Positions 22,699 through 29,536 of a stretch of DNA of 29,587 bases are shown here, piece after piece. The DNA lies in the NCBI GenBank assembly GCA_964505305.1, contig CAZDHE010000012.1:1-29587 (forward strand), given 5' to 3'. Numbering within the stretch: position 1 is the first letter of the stretch; every line of letters begins with the position of its first letter. The notes beneath the pieces were generated by a model. That model was not told the DNA's origin, searched no databases, and was given only the letters and a program-made list of their open reading frames with translations. This DNA comes from JAXHLG01 sp964505305. GTDB lineage: Bacteria > Patescibacteriota > Minisyncoccia > Moranbacterales > DUUL01. The position numbers and the translations under genes are program-made.

Positions 22699-23670
22699 AT
22701 GAGTCTGATTTCCAGAAAAATTTCCGTTATTATTCCTACTATGGAAAAAGATGCGGATATGTTGGAAAGCGCTATTCAGTCTGTCGCTTGGGCGGATGAG
22801 ATTTTAGTGGTGGATTCTTCTTTCTCCTCCAAGGTGAAAGAAATTGCTCAAAAGTGGGGCGCTAAATATTTGGCGCATAAATATATCTATAGCGCTAAAC
22901 AGAAAAACTGGGCTATTCCTCAGGCAAGAAATGACTGGATTTTGCTTTTGGACAGCGATGAGGTGGTAACTGAAAAACTTAAAAGCACGCTTCAGAAATT
23001 ATTGGCCTCGGAAGAGTTGGATTCTTTTGACGGTTACGGCATTGCCCGAAAGCATTTTTTCTTTGGCAAGTTTTTGAGATGGGGAGGAAGATACCCTCTT
23101 CACAATATTAGATTTTTCAAAAAAAGCTGCCGGTATGAAGACAGGGATGTTCACGCTCATATCGTTTTAGATAAAAGCAAAGTTAAAAATATTCCTCCGG
23201 AGGACGGAGACATTTTGCATTTTAGCGACCGGGATTTTGGGCAATTTTTCGAAAGATTTGAAAGATATAGCGATTACCAAGCTAATTATATGATTAAAAT
23301 ATTAGATAAAGGGATTGAAATGGATTGGAAGAAATTTTTTACCAATTTCTATTATTTTAAAGCGATTATTAAGGACATCTGGTTTTTCATCCCGTTTAGT
23401 CCTCTTTTAAGATTTTTATGGATGTACGTCTTTAGGTTGGGATTTTTAGATGGAAGATATGGTTTTATGATAGCAATGCTTTATGGTTTTCAAGATTACA
23501 TTTCCAAGAGCAAGTTTAAGGCTATAAACCAAAAAGAGAGCAAGGTCAGAATTAAAGCGGGGGATTATTTTATGAAAAAGATTACCCCGGTCTTTTTGGG
23601 GGAAAGTCTTTCCCGTAATTATTTAAAAAATTATAGGAAGTGTTTTTTGGGAAATAAATCGGGAATTTAG
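22699..23670 (+). CDS. Family 2 glycosyltransferase (WaaE-like)
   Basis: 323 residues with a GT-A fold: ISVIIPTMEKDADML at the start, VVDSSFSS, then the metal-binding D85-S-D87 (LLLDSDEVV). Later parts (YGIARKHFFFGKFLRWGG, RFFKKSCRYEDRDVHAHI) resemble the WaaE/KdtX type that adds a sugar to surface glycans. The C-terminal region has a hydrophobic stretch (IWFFIPFSPLLRFLWMYVF), suggesting membrane association. The start has no SD. A consensus promoter lies upstream and the Wzz-like gene follows 28 bp downstream, so the two likely form one operon for surface polysaccharide. The exact sugar is unknown. Confidence 0.9.
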   Translation: MSLISRKISVIIPTMEKDADMLESAIQSVAWADEILVVDSSFSSKVKEIAQKWGAKYLAHKYIYSAKQKNWAIPQARNDWILLLDSDEVVTEKLKSTLQKLLASEELDSFDGYGIARKHFFFGKFLRWGGRYPLHNIRFFKKSCRYEDRDVHAHIVLDKSKVKNIPPEDGDILHFSDRDFGQFFERFERYSDYQANYMIKILDKGIEMDWKKFFTNFYYFKAIIKDIWFFIPFSPLLRFLWMYVFRLGFLDGRYGFMIAMLYGFQDYISKSKFKAINQKESKVRIKAGDYFMKKITPVFLGESLSRNYLKNYRKCFLGNKSGI

Positions 23671-23698
23671 TTTTTGTGATTTAGTATTAACTTTATAT

Positions 23699-24739
23699 AT
23701 GAAAGAATTTTTTCAAAAAATTAGAAACAAGTGGCAAACAATTGCTTTGATTACTTTTCTGGTCACGGCGCTTGTTTTTTCTATTTCCGCTTTTATTCCG
23801 CCTAAGTACAGTTCTAAGGTGAGGATGATTATTATTCAACATCATTCTTCCGAGAAGGTGGACGCTTTTTCCGCGGCTAAATCGGCTGAATATTTGAGTG
23901 ATATTATTGCCAAGGTTGTTTATACGGATTCTTTCTTGAAAGATGTTTTGGATTCTCCTGTAAAAGTGAAAAAGGAGTTTCCTCAGAGTTCAGAGGAAAA
24001 AATGGAGGCCTGGAGCAAGGCGGTGGATATTGATAAGATTAATAACACCGGAATTTTGGAAATAACCGTTTTTGACAAATCAGGACAAGAAGCCAAAAGA
24101 TTGGCCGATTCGGTGGCCTGGAGCTTAAATGTTCGTGGAGATAAATACCATGGCGGCGGCGATTCAGTAGAAATAAAGACAATTAGCGGTCCCATTACCT
24201 CTCAAAAACCCGCTAAGCCGAATTTGCTAATAAATACTTTGTTGGGATTTGTTCTCGGTTTAGTAGGGTCCTTGGCGGCGGTTTATTATCTTGATAACTT
24301 TGATTTGAGATTTTGGGAAAAAAGAGGCGGCGGAGCTCTTGCGGGGAAGATGTTTAGAAGAAAAAAAGGTTATTTTCAACAAGAAGAAAAAGATTCTTCG
24401 ATGAAGCAGAGCGACTCAAAGAAAGAGAATTCTTTTCAGGAAGAAGCTTCCCAAGATTATAGTTTCCCCAAAAAAGAGACCTCCAAGCAATTCCCCGGAA
24501 GTTCTAAAAAGGCGGGCGCTCCAATGAATTTACCCACATTGGAGGATAGCGATTTGAACGCAATTTTCGCCGGAGAAGAAGACACCAGATCCGAAAAAGA
24601 GAAGGGTTTTATCTCTACTCAAGAATTGGATGAATTGGCAAATTCCAGTCAAAATGAGGAAAAAAAAGAGGAAAATCAGGAAGCCACTGAAGAAGAGATT
24701 AAAGAGCGTTTAAATAGATTGTTAAAAGGGGATTTATAG
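23699..24739 (+). CDS. Wzz/YveK-like polysaccharide chain-length/co-polymerase protein
   Basis: 346 residues. Two membrane segments (about 15-33 and 180-200) bracket an extracytoplasmic domain beginning YSSKVRMIIIQHHSS. The Pro-rich SQKPAKPNLLINTLLGFVLG before the second segment is the Wzz hallmark. A long cytoplasmic tail (about 205-346) is charged, Ser/Lys/Glu-rich and probably disordered, with no Walker motif, so it is not a fused tyrosine kinase. It likely controls glycan chain length together with the upstream glycosyltransferase. There is no SD. Confidence 0.88.
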   Translation: MKEFFQKIRNKWQTIALITFLVTALVFSISAFIPPKYSSKVRMIIIQHHSSEKVDAFSAAKSAEYLSDIIAKVVYTDSFLKDVLDSPVKVKKEFPQSSEEKMEAWSKAVDIDKINNTGILEITVFDKSGQEAKRLADSVAWSLNVRGDKYHGGGDSVEIKTISGPITSQKPAKPNLLINTLLGFVLGLVGSLAAVYYLDNFDLRFWEKRGGGALAGKMFRRKKGYFQQEEKDSSMKQSDSKKENSFQEEASQDYSFPKKETSKQFPGSSKKAGAPMNLPTLEDSDLNAIFAGEEDTRSEKEKGFISTQELDELANSSQNEEKKEENQEATEEEIKERLNRLLKGDL

Positions 24740-24744
24740 CTTAT

Positions 24745-24775
24745 GCTCTTCCCGATTTTTATCGGGAGGGCTTTT
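24745..24775 (+). terminator. Terminator after the Wzz-like gene
   Basis: TCCCGAT/ATCGGGA closes a small T loop, extended by GCTC/GGGC pairs and followed by TTTT. The MITE starts immediately after it. Confidence 0.65.
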
Positions 24776-24939
24776 AGGGGGCTGTTTCCAAGCACCATTC
24801 CTACTGCAATTTCACCCTTTTTGCTAAATTTTCCAAAAATTTTTTTGCCTTAGCTCTGCTAAAGCTGCAAAAATTGTTTGAAAAATTTTTCTAAAAAATC
24901 AGAAATTTCGTAACGAAATGGTGCTTGGAAACAGCCCCT
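24776..24939. mobile_element. MITE-like inverted-repeat element, copy 2 (well preserved)
   Basis: It starts AGGGGCTGTTTCCAAGCACC and ends GGTGCTTGGAAACAGCCCCT. At least 23 bp at each end (24776-24798 and 24917-24939) form a perfect inverted repeat. If the repeat is taken to start at GGGG, both sides carry TA, as expected for an IS630/Tc1-mariner type target. There is no ORF. A further palindrome ATTTCGTAACGAAAT lies inside, near the right end. A diverged copy is at 94-269 and an end fragment at 1943-1957. Confidence 0.85.
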
Positions 24940-25009
24940 ATAATGACTTGAGTCTCTTGAGTCTTTGAAAGCCTTATTAGGGGCAATAGAACTTTGAAAA
25001 TATATATTG

Positions 25010-25061
25010 ACCGCCGCGCCTTGGAATTGTTTGACTTAAAACAATAATGAAGCGCGGCGGT
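25010..25061 (+). promoter_or_regulatory. GC-rich leader stem-loop before the secreted-protein cassette
   Basis: ACCGCCGCGC (25010-25019) pairs with GCGCGGCGGT (25052-25061) and encloses a second stem, ATTGTTT/AAACAAT. It lacks a T-run, so it is not a plain terminator. It lies 45 bp before the SD of the first cassette gene. It could be an RNA regulatory or stability element or a DNA palindrome. Confidence 0.5.
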
Positions 25062-25106
25062 TAGAGGATTATTTTGAAGAAAAATTCAACCAATTTAGGA
25101 GGAGTT

Positions 25107-26243
25107 ATGAAAATGTTATTGAAACGCGCTTTGATTTTTTGTTTTTTGGTGGCTTTTTCCGGTATCAGCTTGGCTGATGCCGGGAATTCGACGGCATTAA
25201 CCGAAAAGCATTTTGACCAGACTATGGATGAAGTCAAAATGCAGATAGGGTCTATCCAGGGGGATACCCAAAATATCGTGGATATTTTGGGAGTTGTGGT
25301 CGAGGGTTCCTTGCCGGCTGGCGAAGGACTTATCTCCTACTGCAATTCCCAGGGATGGAATCCCTGGCTGATTGCCGGGCATAATGATTTGTGTCCGGAT
25401 CAGCTGGAAAACCTGCCGGCCGGGACGAAGCTTGAGCACCCCCAGACTCCGCAGGAGATGCAAGCGGCGCTCAAAGAGGGCCGCCAGATCCGGAAGCAGT
25501 ACTATGATTCCAAGGATCAAAATGTAAGGGTAAATAAGGTAATTGCGGACACTGTGTCCGCGAAGCGCCTAAAAACCCAGCTGGCTCAGGTTGATGAGCT
25601 TGAAGCCCGCGTTGCTAATATCAAAGAGAGTAACGTGGAGCTTCAGCGGGTTAACACTCAGCTGGTAAATGAGCTTCACGCCAAGAAAGCCGAGATTGAG
25701 CAATTGGAAACCCAGATGCTCAAGGCCAAGAAGGCCGAGATTGACCACCTGAAGGCCGAATTAGTCGAGACCAAGAAGTTGGTCGCCGACCTTGTCGAAG
25801 CCAAGAAGGTGGTCACTCGGGAGCTTCATGCTCAGGAGGCTTACATTGGACAGCTCGAGCAGAAGTTGACTCAGAAACCTAAAACAGTCACTAAGACCAA
25901 GACGGTCTACAAAACTGCCGGGGGTGATGAGGTCAGTTCGGTAGATTGTGATGAAGAGCCTTTCAGAGCCTCCGGTTTTTGGACTACTCTTCCTGACGGA
26001 GAGTATGTGGAGTTCAAATATCGTCCCAACAAAACCCGACAGTATAAGGCTGTTCGGGTTTTGAAGGAAGATGGCTGGATTAAGCCCAGTTGTCAGCGGT
26101 TTTGGGATGACCAAAAAATCTCCGGCTCCGATGCCAGCTCTCTTTTGGGTAAAGGAGAGTCTTTGGAACCGGCTCGCTCTTGGGAGCTTCCCGAGGGAGA
26201 TGGAGGGAAGCATCGGACGTATATGGTGAACAAAATTCAATAA
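25107..26243 (+). CDS. Secreted LysM-like/coiled-coil protein with C-terminal SGFW-type domain
   Basis: 378 residues. A signal peptide (1-24, ending SLADAG) precedes a degenerate LysM-like segment (about 67-112: LPAGEGLISYCNSQGWNPWL, IAGHNDLCPDQ, PAGTKLEHP). A long coiled coil follows (150-255, with KKAEIEQLE and KKAEIDHLK repeats), then a Lys/Thr linker (256-270). The C-terminal domain (281-378: PFRASGFWTTLPDG...YKAVRVLKEDG...RSWELPEGDGG...) matches, with divergence, the repeat domain of the next two genes. The start follows AGGAGG (25097-25102). An ATG at 25113 is an alternative. Base composition looks richer in G+C than the neighbours, hinting at transfer. The function is unknown; cell-surface or wall attachment is plausible from the LysM-like part. 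Confidence 0.8.
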   Translation: MKMLLKRALIFCFLVAFSGISLADAGNSTALTEKHFDQTMDEVKMQIGSIQGDTQNIVDILGVVVEGSLPAGEGLISYCNSQGWNPWLIAGHNDLCPDQLENLPAGTKLEHPQTPQEMQAALKEGRQIRKQYYDSKDQNVRVNKVIADTVSAKRLKTQLAQVDELEARVANIKESNVELQRVNTQLVNELHAKKAEIEQLETQMLKAKKAEIDHLKAELVETKKLVADLVEAKKVVTRELHAQEAYIGQLEQKLTQKPKTVTKTKTVYKTAGGDEVSSVDCDEEPFRASGFWTTLPDGEYVEFKYRPNKTRQYKAVRVLKEDGWIKPSCQRFWDDQKISGSDASSLLGKGESLEPARSWELPEGDGGKHRTYMVNKIQ

Positions 26244-26261
26244 CCTCTAACCAGCCGCAAT

Positions 26262-26294
26262 CGGGATTGCTCAATCGAGCTTTCCCGGTTTTTT
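26262..26294 (+). terminator. Terminator, cassette module 1
   Basis: CGGGA ... TCCCG encloses GCTC-AATC-GAGC and is followed by TTTTTT. It is nearly identical to the terminators at 27153-27186 and 27908-27943. Confidence 0.85.
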
Positions 26295-26295
26295 A

Positions 26296-26324
26296 TTGAC
26301 AAAATTGGCTTTTAATGCTATAAT
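26296..26324 (+). promoter_or_regulatory. Consensus promoter for the two-repeat secreted protein gene
   Basis: TTGACA (26296-26301), a 17-bp spacer, and TATAAT (26319-26324) with an extended TGC, beginning one base after the T-run of the previous terminator. This is one of the strongest promoters in the window. Confidence 0.88.
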
Positions 26325-26373
26325 TTGCCATCAGTTCTTTACTTAACCTCAACTTTCAAAAAAGGAGCATGCC

Positions 26374-27123
26374 ATGAAAATCTTAAATCGAATTTTTTTG
26401 GCGGTAGTGATTAGCGGTTTAGTGCTTGCTTGCCAAGTGTGCATGGCCGGAGATATTTCCAAGACTTGCTCGGATGATCCTTGGGAAGCCACTGGAAGCT
26501 GGAAAGACTTTCCCGGCAGTTTCTGGGGAGTGGAAATTCAGCAGAAAGAGGAGAGCCTCTACAAGTGGAAACTTGTTAAGAGGGAAGGGGAAATAATAGT
26601 TCCTTATAAATGCGAAAAAAGGAGCTACATTCCCACTGTTGGCCAAGTTAATAATCTATGGGGTGAGGATTGCGGAGTAAACTTCCGCCTCTGGAAAGAA
26701 TTTCCCGGCGGAGACAACGGCGACTACGACACCGTAAGGATTTTCGTAGAAGCAAGAGCGCCGACAGCCGCCATCAATCTTTTATTGCTTCAAGACGATA
26801 ACGATAATTTCCCAAAACCATCAATAGAAGATGAAGCACATGGGTGCTGGAATGTTTCCGGGTTTTGGGAAGAATTTTCTGATGGTTACTGGGGAGTAGA
26901 GGAGGTTCAGAAAAAAGGAACTGATGACTATAAATGGAAAATAGTCAAAAGGTCGGGCGGTAAAATGTGCTCTTATGACTCAGTAAAAAGAAGCTCTCCG
27001 GCCACGGGAGCCAAGCTGGATCAGCGCTGGGGAAATAATTCCGGCAATTTTGTTTCCTGGGATGATGAGCCGGAGACAAAAGCCGGAGAAACATATACTA
27101 CGGAGGTGTTTATTTTTAAGTAA
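26374..27123 (+). CDS. Secreted protein with two copies of the SGFW/WGNNSG repeat domain
   Basis: 249 residues. A signal peptide (1-25, ending CQVCMAG) is followed by two homologous units. Unit 1 (about 36-126) reads PWEATGSWKDFPGSFWGVEI...YKWKLVKREG...LWGEDCG...LWKEFPGGDNG. Unit 2 (158-249) reads WNVSGFWEEFSDGYWGVEE...YKWKIVKRSGG...RWGNNSG...EVFIFK. The units are joined by an acidic linker (DDNDNFPKPSIEDEAHG). The pattern is W-x-SGFW, an aromatic WG(V)E strand, Y-K-W-K-(I/L)-V-K, and WGNNSG, suggesting a small beta-sandwich. I do not recognise the family. The start has a good SD (AAAAAAGGAG) after a consensus promoter. Function is unknown; carbohydrate or surface binding is a guess from the exposed aromatics. 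Confidence 0.82.
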   Translation: MKILNRIFLAVVISGLVLACQVCMAGDISKTCSDDPWEATGSWKDFPGSFWGVEIQQKEESLYKWKLVKREGEIIVPYKCEKRSYIPTVGQVNNLWGEDCGVNFRLWKEFPGGDNGDYDTVRIFVEARAPTAAINLLLLQDDNDNFPKPSIEDEAHGCWNVSGFWEEFSDGYWGVEEVQKKGTDDYKWKIVKRSGGKMCSYDSVKRSSPATGAKLDQRWGNNSGNFVSWDDEPETKAGETYTTEVFIFK

Positions 27124-27152
27124 ATTTTTTTACCTTGGTAGAATTTATCTGA

Positions 27153-27186
27153 CCGGGATCGCTCAATCGAGCTTTCCCGGTTTTTT
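27153..27186 (+). terminator. Terminator, cassette module 2
   Basis: CCGGGA/TCCCGG encloses GCTC-AATC-GAGC, followed by TTTTTT. The sequence from CGCTCAATCGAGC to ATTGACAA repeats that of module 1 almost exactly. Confidence 0.88.
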
Positions 27187-27187
27187 A

Positions 27188-27216
27188 TTGACAATTTTTA
27201 AATTCTATGTTACGGT
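27188..27216 (+). promoter_or_regulatory. Promoter for the third secreted protein gene
   Basis: TTGACA (27188-27193), a 17-bp spacer, and TACGGT (27211-27216) preceded by TGT (extended -10). The -35 box is copied with the terminator. The -10 box has diverged and may be weaker. Confidence 0.6.
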
Positions 27217-27270
27217 TTAAAACTTAGTGGAAAGTTTAATGTTCTTTAACATCAAAATCTGGAGGAACTT

Positions 27271-27894
27271 ATGAGGAGTAAAACTTTATTCTCAGTGGCA
27301 GTTTTGGTAGGCTTGGTCCTTTTCTTTTCTTCTGCTCAGGCAGGGTTTGATGAGATTCTGTTAGAGCAGCGGGCGAAGGAAGTATTTGGCGCCAAGATGG
27401 ATTGGCAAGAAGAGGATATGTTCAAACTCGATTTTTATCAAAAAGACGGAAAAAGACTTGTCTCTATTGTAGATCCGGGATCGGATTTTTGTGTTCCGGA
27501 TATGCAACACTTATTAGACTCTCTAGAGAGGGACGGTTGGGATTATGATATTTATTTGGTTATTACCAAGGGAGAAAAGGAAAATCCTCAACCTCGCCCT
27601 TCTCTTGAAGACAATCTTCATGGTGACTGGGGTGTGTCCGGTTTTTGGGAAGAATTCCCCGAAGGCTGGGGCGCTGAAGTCTTTGTATCCGGTAACGGAT
27701 ACAAATGGAAGATCGTCAAAAAGGAAGGGGACACTATGTACTCTTACGACTCTGTCGTAAAGAGTTATGTTCCCTCTGAAGAGGATCTTGATGATCTTTG
27801 GGGGAATAATTCTGGAGAGTTTCATCTCTGGAGAGAATTTTCCAATGAAAATTCTGGCAACACTAAGACGAGGAGGGTATTTCAGTTTAAATGA
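27271..27894 (+). CDS. Secreted protein with one SGFW/WGNNSG repeat domain
   Basis: 207 residues. A signal peptide (1-24, ending SSAQAG) precedes a distinct N-terminal region (25-105: FDEILLEQRAKEVFGAKMDW, DFYQKDGKRLVSIVDPG). After the linker PQPRPSLEDNLHG a single domain (119-207) reads WGVSGFWEEFPEGWG...YKWKIVKKEG...YSYDSVVKSYVP...LWGNNSGEFHLWREF...RVFQFK. This is very close to unit 2 of the preceding protein, including the ED..HG linker. The start is fixed by CTGGAGG five bases before the ATG. It lies in tandem with the two other cassette genes, with its own promoter and terminator. The function is unknown. Confidence 0.82.
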   Translation: MRSKTLFSVAVLVGLVLFFSSAQAGFDEILLEQRAKEVFGAKMDWQEEDMFKLDFYQKDGKRLVSIVDPGSDFCVPDMQHLLDSLERDGWDYDIYLVITKGEKENPQPRPSLEDNLHGDWGVSGFWEEFPEGWGAEVFVSGNGYKWKIVKKEGDTMYSYDSVVKSYVPSEEDLDDLWGNNSGEFHLWREFSNENSGNTKTRRVFQFK

Positions 27895-27907
27895 TTGAAG
27901 TTATGGA

Positions 27908-27943
27908 CCGGGATCGCTCAGCTGAGCTTTCCCGGTTTTTTTT
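27908..27943 (+). terminator. Terminator, cassette module 3
   Basis: CCGGGA/TCCCGG encloses GCTCAGCTGAGC, a perfect 12-bp palindrome, followed by TTTTTTTT. Unlike modules 1 and 2, no TTGACA follows, fitting the end of the cassette. Confidence 0.88.
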
Positions 27944-28052
27944 ATTTAAATAACTGATGTTACGCGCATTTGATAGATTAGTCCTTTTGAGGGAAAGCCG
28001 CTTCAAAAAACTTAATTTACCGGGGCATTGCAACATTAATTGGATAAAACCA

Positions 28053-28084
28053 AAGGCTCAACCTTGAGAAAAAAGTTGAGCCTT
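28053..28084 (-). terminator. Hairpin downstream of the O-antigen-ligase-type gene
   Basis: The perfect 10-bp stem AAGGCTCAAC/GTTGAGCCTT with a 12-base loop lies 17 bp past the minus-strand stop. On the minus strand it is followed by a broken T-run (TTGGTTTTAT). Confidence 0.6.
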
Positions 28085-28101
28085 GGCAAGCGTGTTTTTT
28101 G

Positions 28102-29469
28102 TTATTTGTTTTTAGACTTGAAAAGAGGAATCGCCAGCGCGCTGCCGATTAGCGCCCAGAGGGGCCACTGGACCGCGGTGCTGCGCAAAATATTGCTGCT
28201 CATGCCGAAAGCGATTTCAGCTGTAAAAAGAGCTAGTAGGATAAGGAATAAAGTTTTAGTTTTTTCTTCAGCGGCGTTTTTGAAATTAAAGAATAATTTC
28301 CATAAAACCGCCAATAAAAGCAAGCCGTAGGAAATGGCGCCGAAGATGCCGGCCTCCAAAGCGTTTTTAAGGAAATCGTTGTGAGTATAGGGGTTGCCGG
28401 CATAGAAGCCGAATTCTCTTTCGTGGACCAGGGTTTCCGTCCCGGCTCCATAGCCGGTGAAAGGTCTTTCTGTAAAAAGGGAATACATATTGGTCCATTG
28501 TTCCAGTCTCCAATAGACGGATCCGGTAATGGGCGGATTATAAAGATCTTCAACCCTATCCCTGACCGGTTCAAAGACAATTACTGCAAGCAGGATTCCA
28601 ATAGCGATATAGGCTAAAATTCGAGGTTTCTTGAGTATTCCCAAGATTACTCCAAAAACCAATAAGGCCAGCCAAGCTCCTCGGCTGAAAGTGGCCAAAA
28701 GAAGAAAAAACACGAATAGAGTTATTAGTGAATATTGGATGTATTTATTTTTCTCCTGTTTATTTTTTTCTTTGTCATTTCGGTGATAGAAAAAGAAATA
28801 AAGACTTAAGGCAAAGACAATTAACAGAAAAGCGGCATAAGAATTAGGATGGGAAAAAGTTCCAAAGATGCGGCTTTCCAAGCCGACGGTTTGGCTGATT
28901 CCCGACTGGGTTAGAAATTGGTAAAATCCGGACAAAAGGGGAATGATTGAAGAAGCCAAAACGGCCTGGAAAATAATGCGGGGACTTTTTTGTATATAAG
29001 AAATGGCAAAAGATAAACTGAAAATAGAAAGTATACTTATTAGCCTTAAAAGTTCATAGAAACTTGTAATTTTTTCTATGGAAAAAAATATACTTGCAGC
29101 GATAACAGTTAGATAAAGAAACCAAAACTTTTTTAAAGGGATTTTTTTAATTGGAGAGTAGTTTTTCAAGAAGAAGATAATCGAGAGTATAATCATTAAT
29201 AGTCCCAAGCCGGCGGCGGCGTTTAGAGATATTTGCTCGGTCAATCTTATACTAGTAGCTTCACTAAAACTGTCCAAGGCCGGCCGGGCAAAAAGAAATA
29301 AGAAAAGTCCCCAAGCGGGGTTGTATAGAAAGATAGTTATTAGCATTAAAATACCTGCCAGCATTAAAGAGAAAGACAGCGGCTGGATAAAGATTAAATT
29401 TAATGCTAAAATTGTAATTAACCCGGCGATCGTCAATAAACCGGCCAATTCTTTGGTTATAATGCCCAT
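28102..29469 (-). CDS. O-antigen ligase/polymerase family membrane protein (Wzy_C type)
   Basis: 455 residues with about 11-12 membrane segments. A large extracytoplasmic loop between late segments (about 320-390) carries WRLEQWTNMYSLFTERPFTG, YGAGTETLVHE and NPYTHNDFLKNALEAGIFGA. The conserved Arg-rich and H-N-D-F-L features are typical of the Wzy_C/O-antigen ligase family, and FGTFSHPNSYAAFL is another common motif. Such proteins polymerise or attach surface glycans. With the glycosyltransferase and Wzz-like genes it suggests exopolysaccharide or glycoprotein glycan assembly. The start is an SD-less ATG in AATCTAAAATG. Confidence 0.9.
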   Translation of the reverse strand: MGIITKELAGLLTIAGLITILALNLIFIQPLSFSLMLAGILMLITIFLYNPAWGLFLFLFARPALDSFSEATSIRLTEQISLNAAAGLGLLMIILSIIFFLKNYSPIKKIPLKKFWFLYLTVIAASIFFSIEKITSFYELLRLISILSIFSLSFAISYIQKSPRIIFQAVLASSIIPLLSGFYQFLTQSGISQTVGLESRIFGTFSHPNSYAAFLLIVFALSLYFFFYHRNDKEKNKQEKNKYIQYSLITLFVFFLLLATFSRGAWLALLVFGVILGILKKPRILAYIAIGILLAVIVFEPVRDRVEDLYNPPITGSVYWRLEQWTNMYSLFTERPFTGYGAGTETLVHEREFGFYAGNPYTHNDFLKNALEAGIFGAISYGLLLLAVLWKLFFNFKNAAEEKTKTLFLILLALFTAEIAFGMSSNILRSTAVQWPLWALIGSALAIPLFKSKNK

Positions 29470-29506
29470 TTTAGATTTATTGAATTGCTTAATTTGCTTG
29501 AATTAA

Positions 29507-29536
29507 GATATACTTTTTTATTTCCTCTTTTTTCAA
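29507..29536 (-). promoter_or_regulatory. Candidate promoter for the O-antigen-ligase-type gene
   Basis: On the minus strand TTGAAA (29531-29536), an 18-bp A-rich spacer and TATATC (29507-29512) lie 37 bp before the ATG. A second TTGACA sits further upstream near 29550 without a good -10. No gene is seen in 29470-29587. Confidence 0.35.

Noticed and set aside
28040..28330. Plus-strand open frame of 96 codons
   Set aside because: It is antisense to the O-antigen-ligase-type gene and begins inside the downstream hairpin, so it is a shadow frame.
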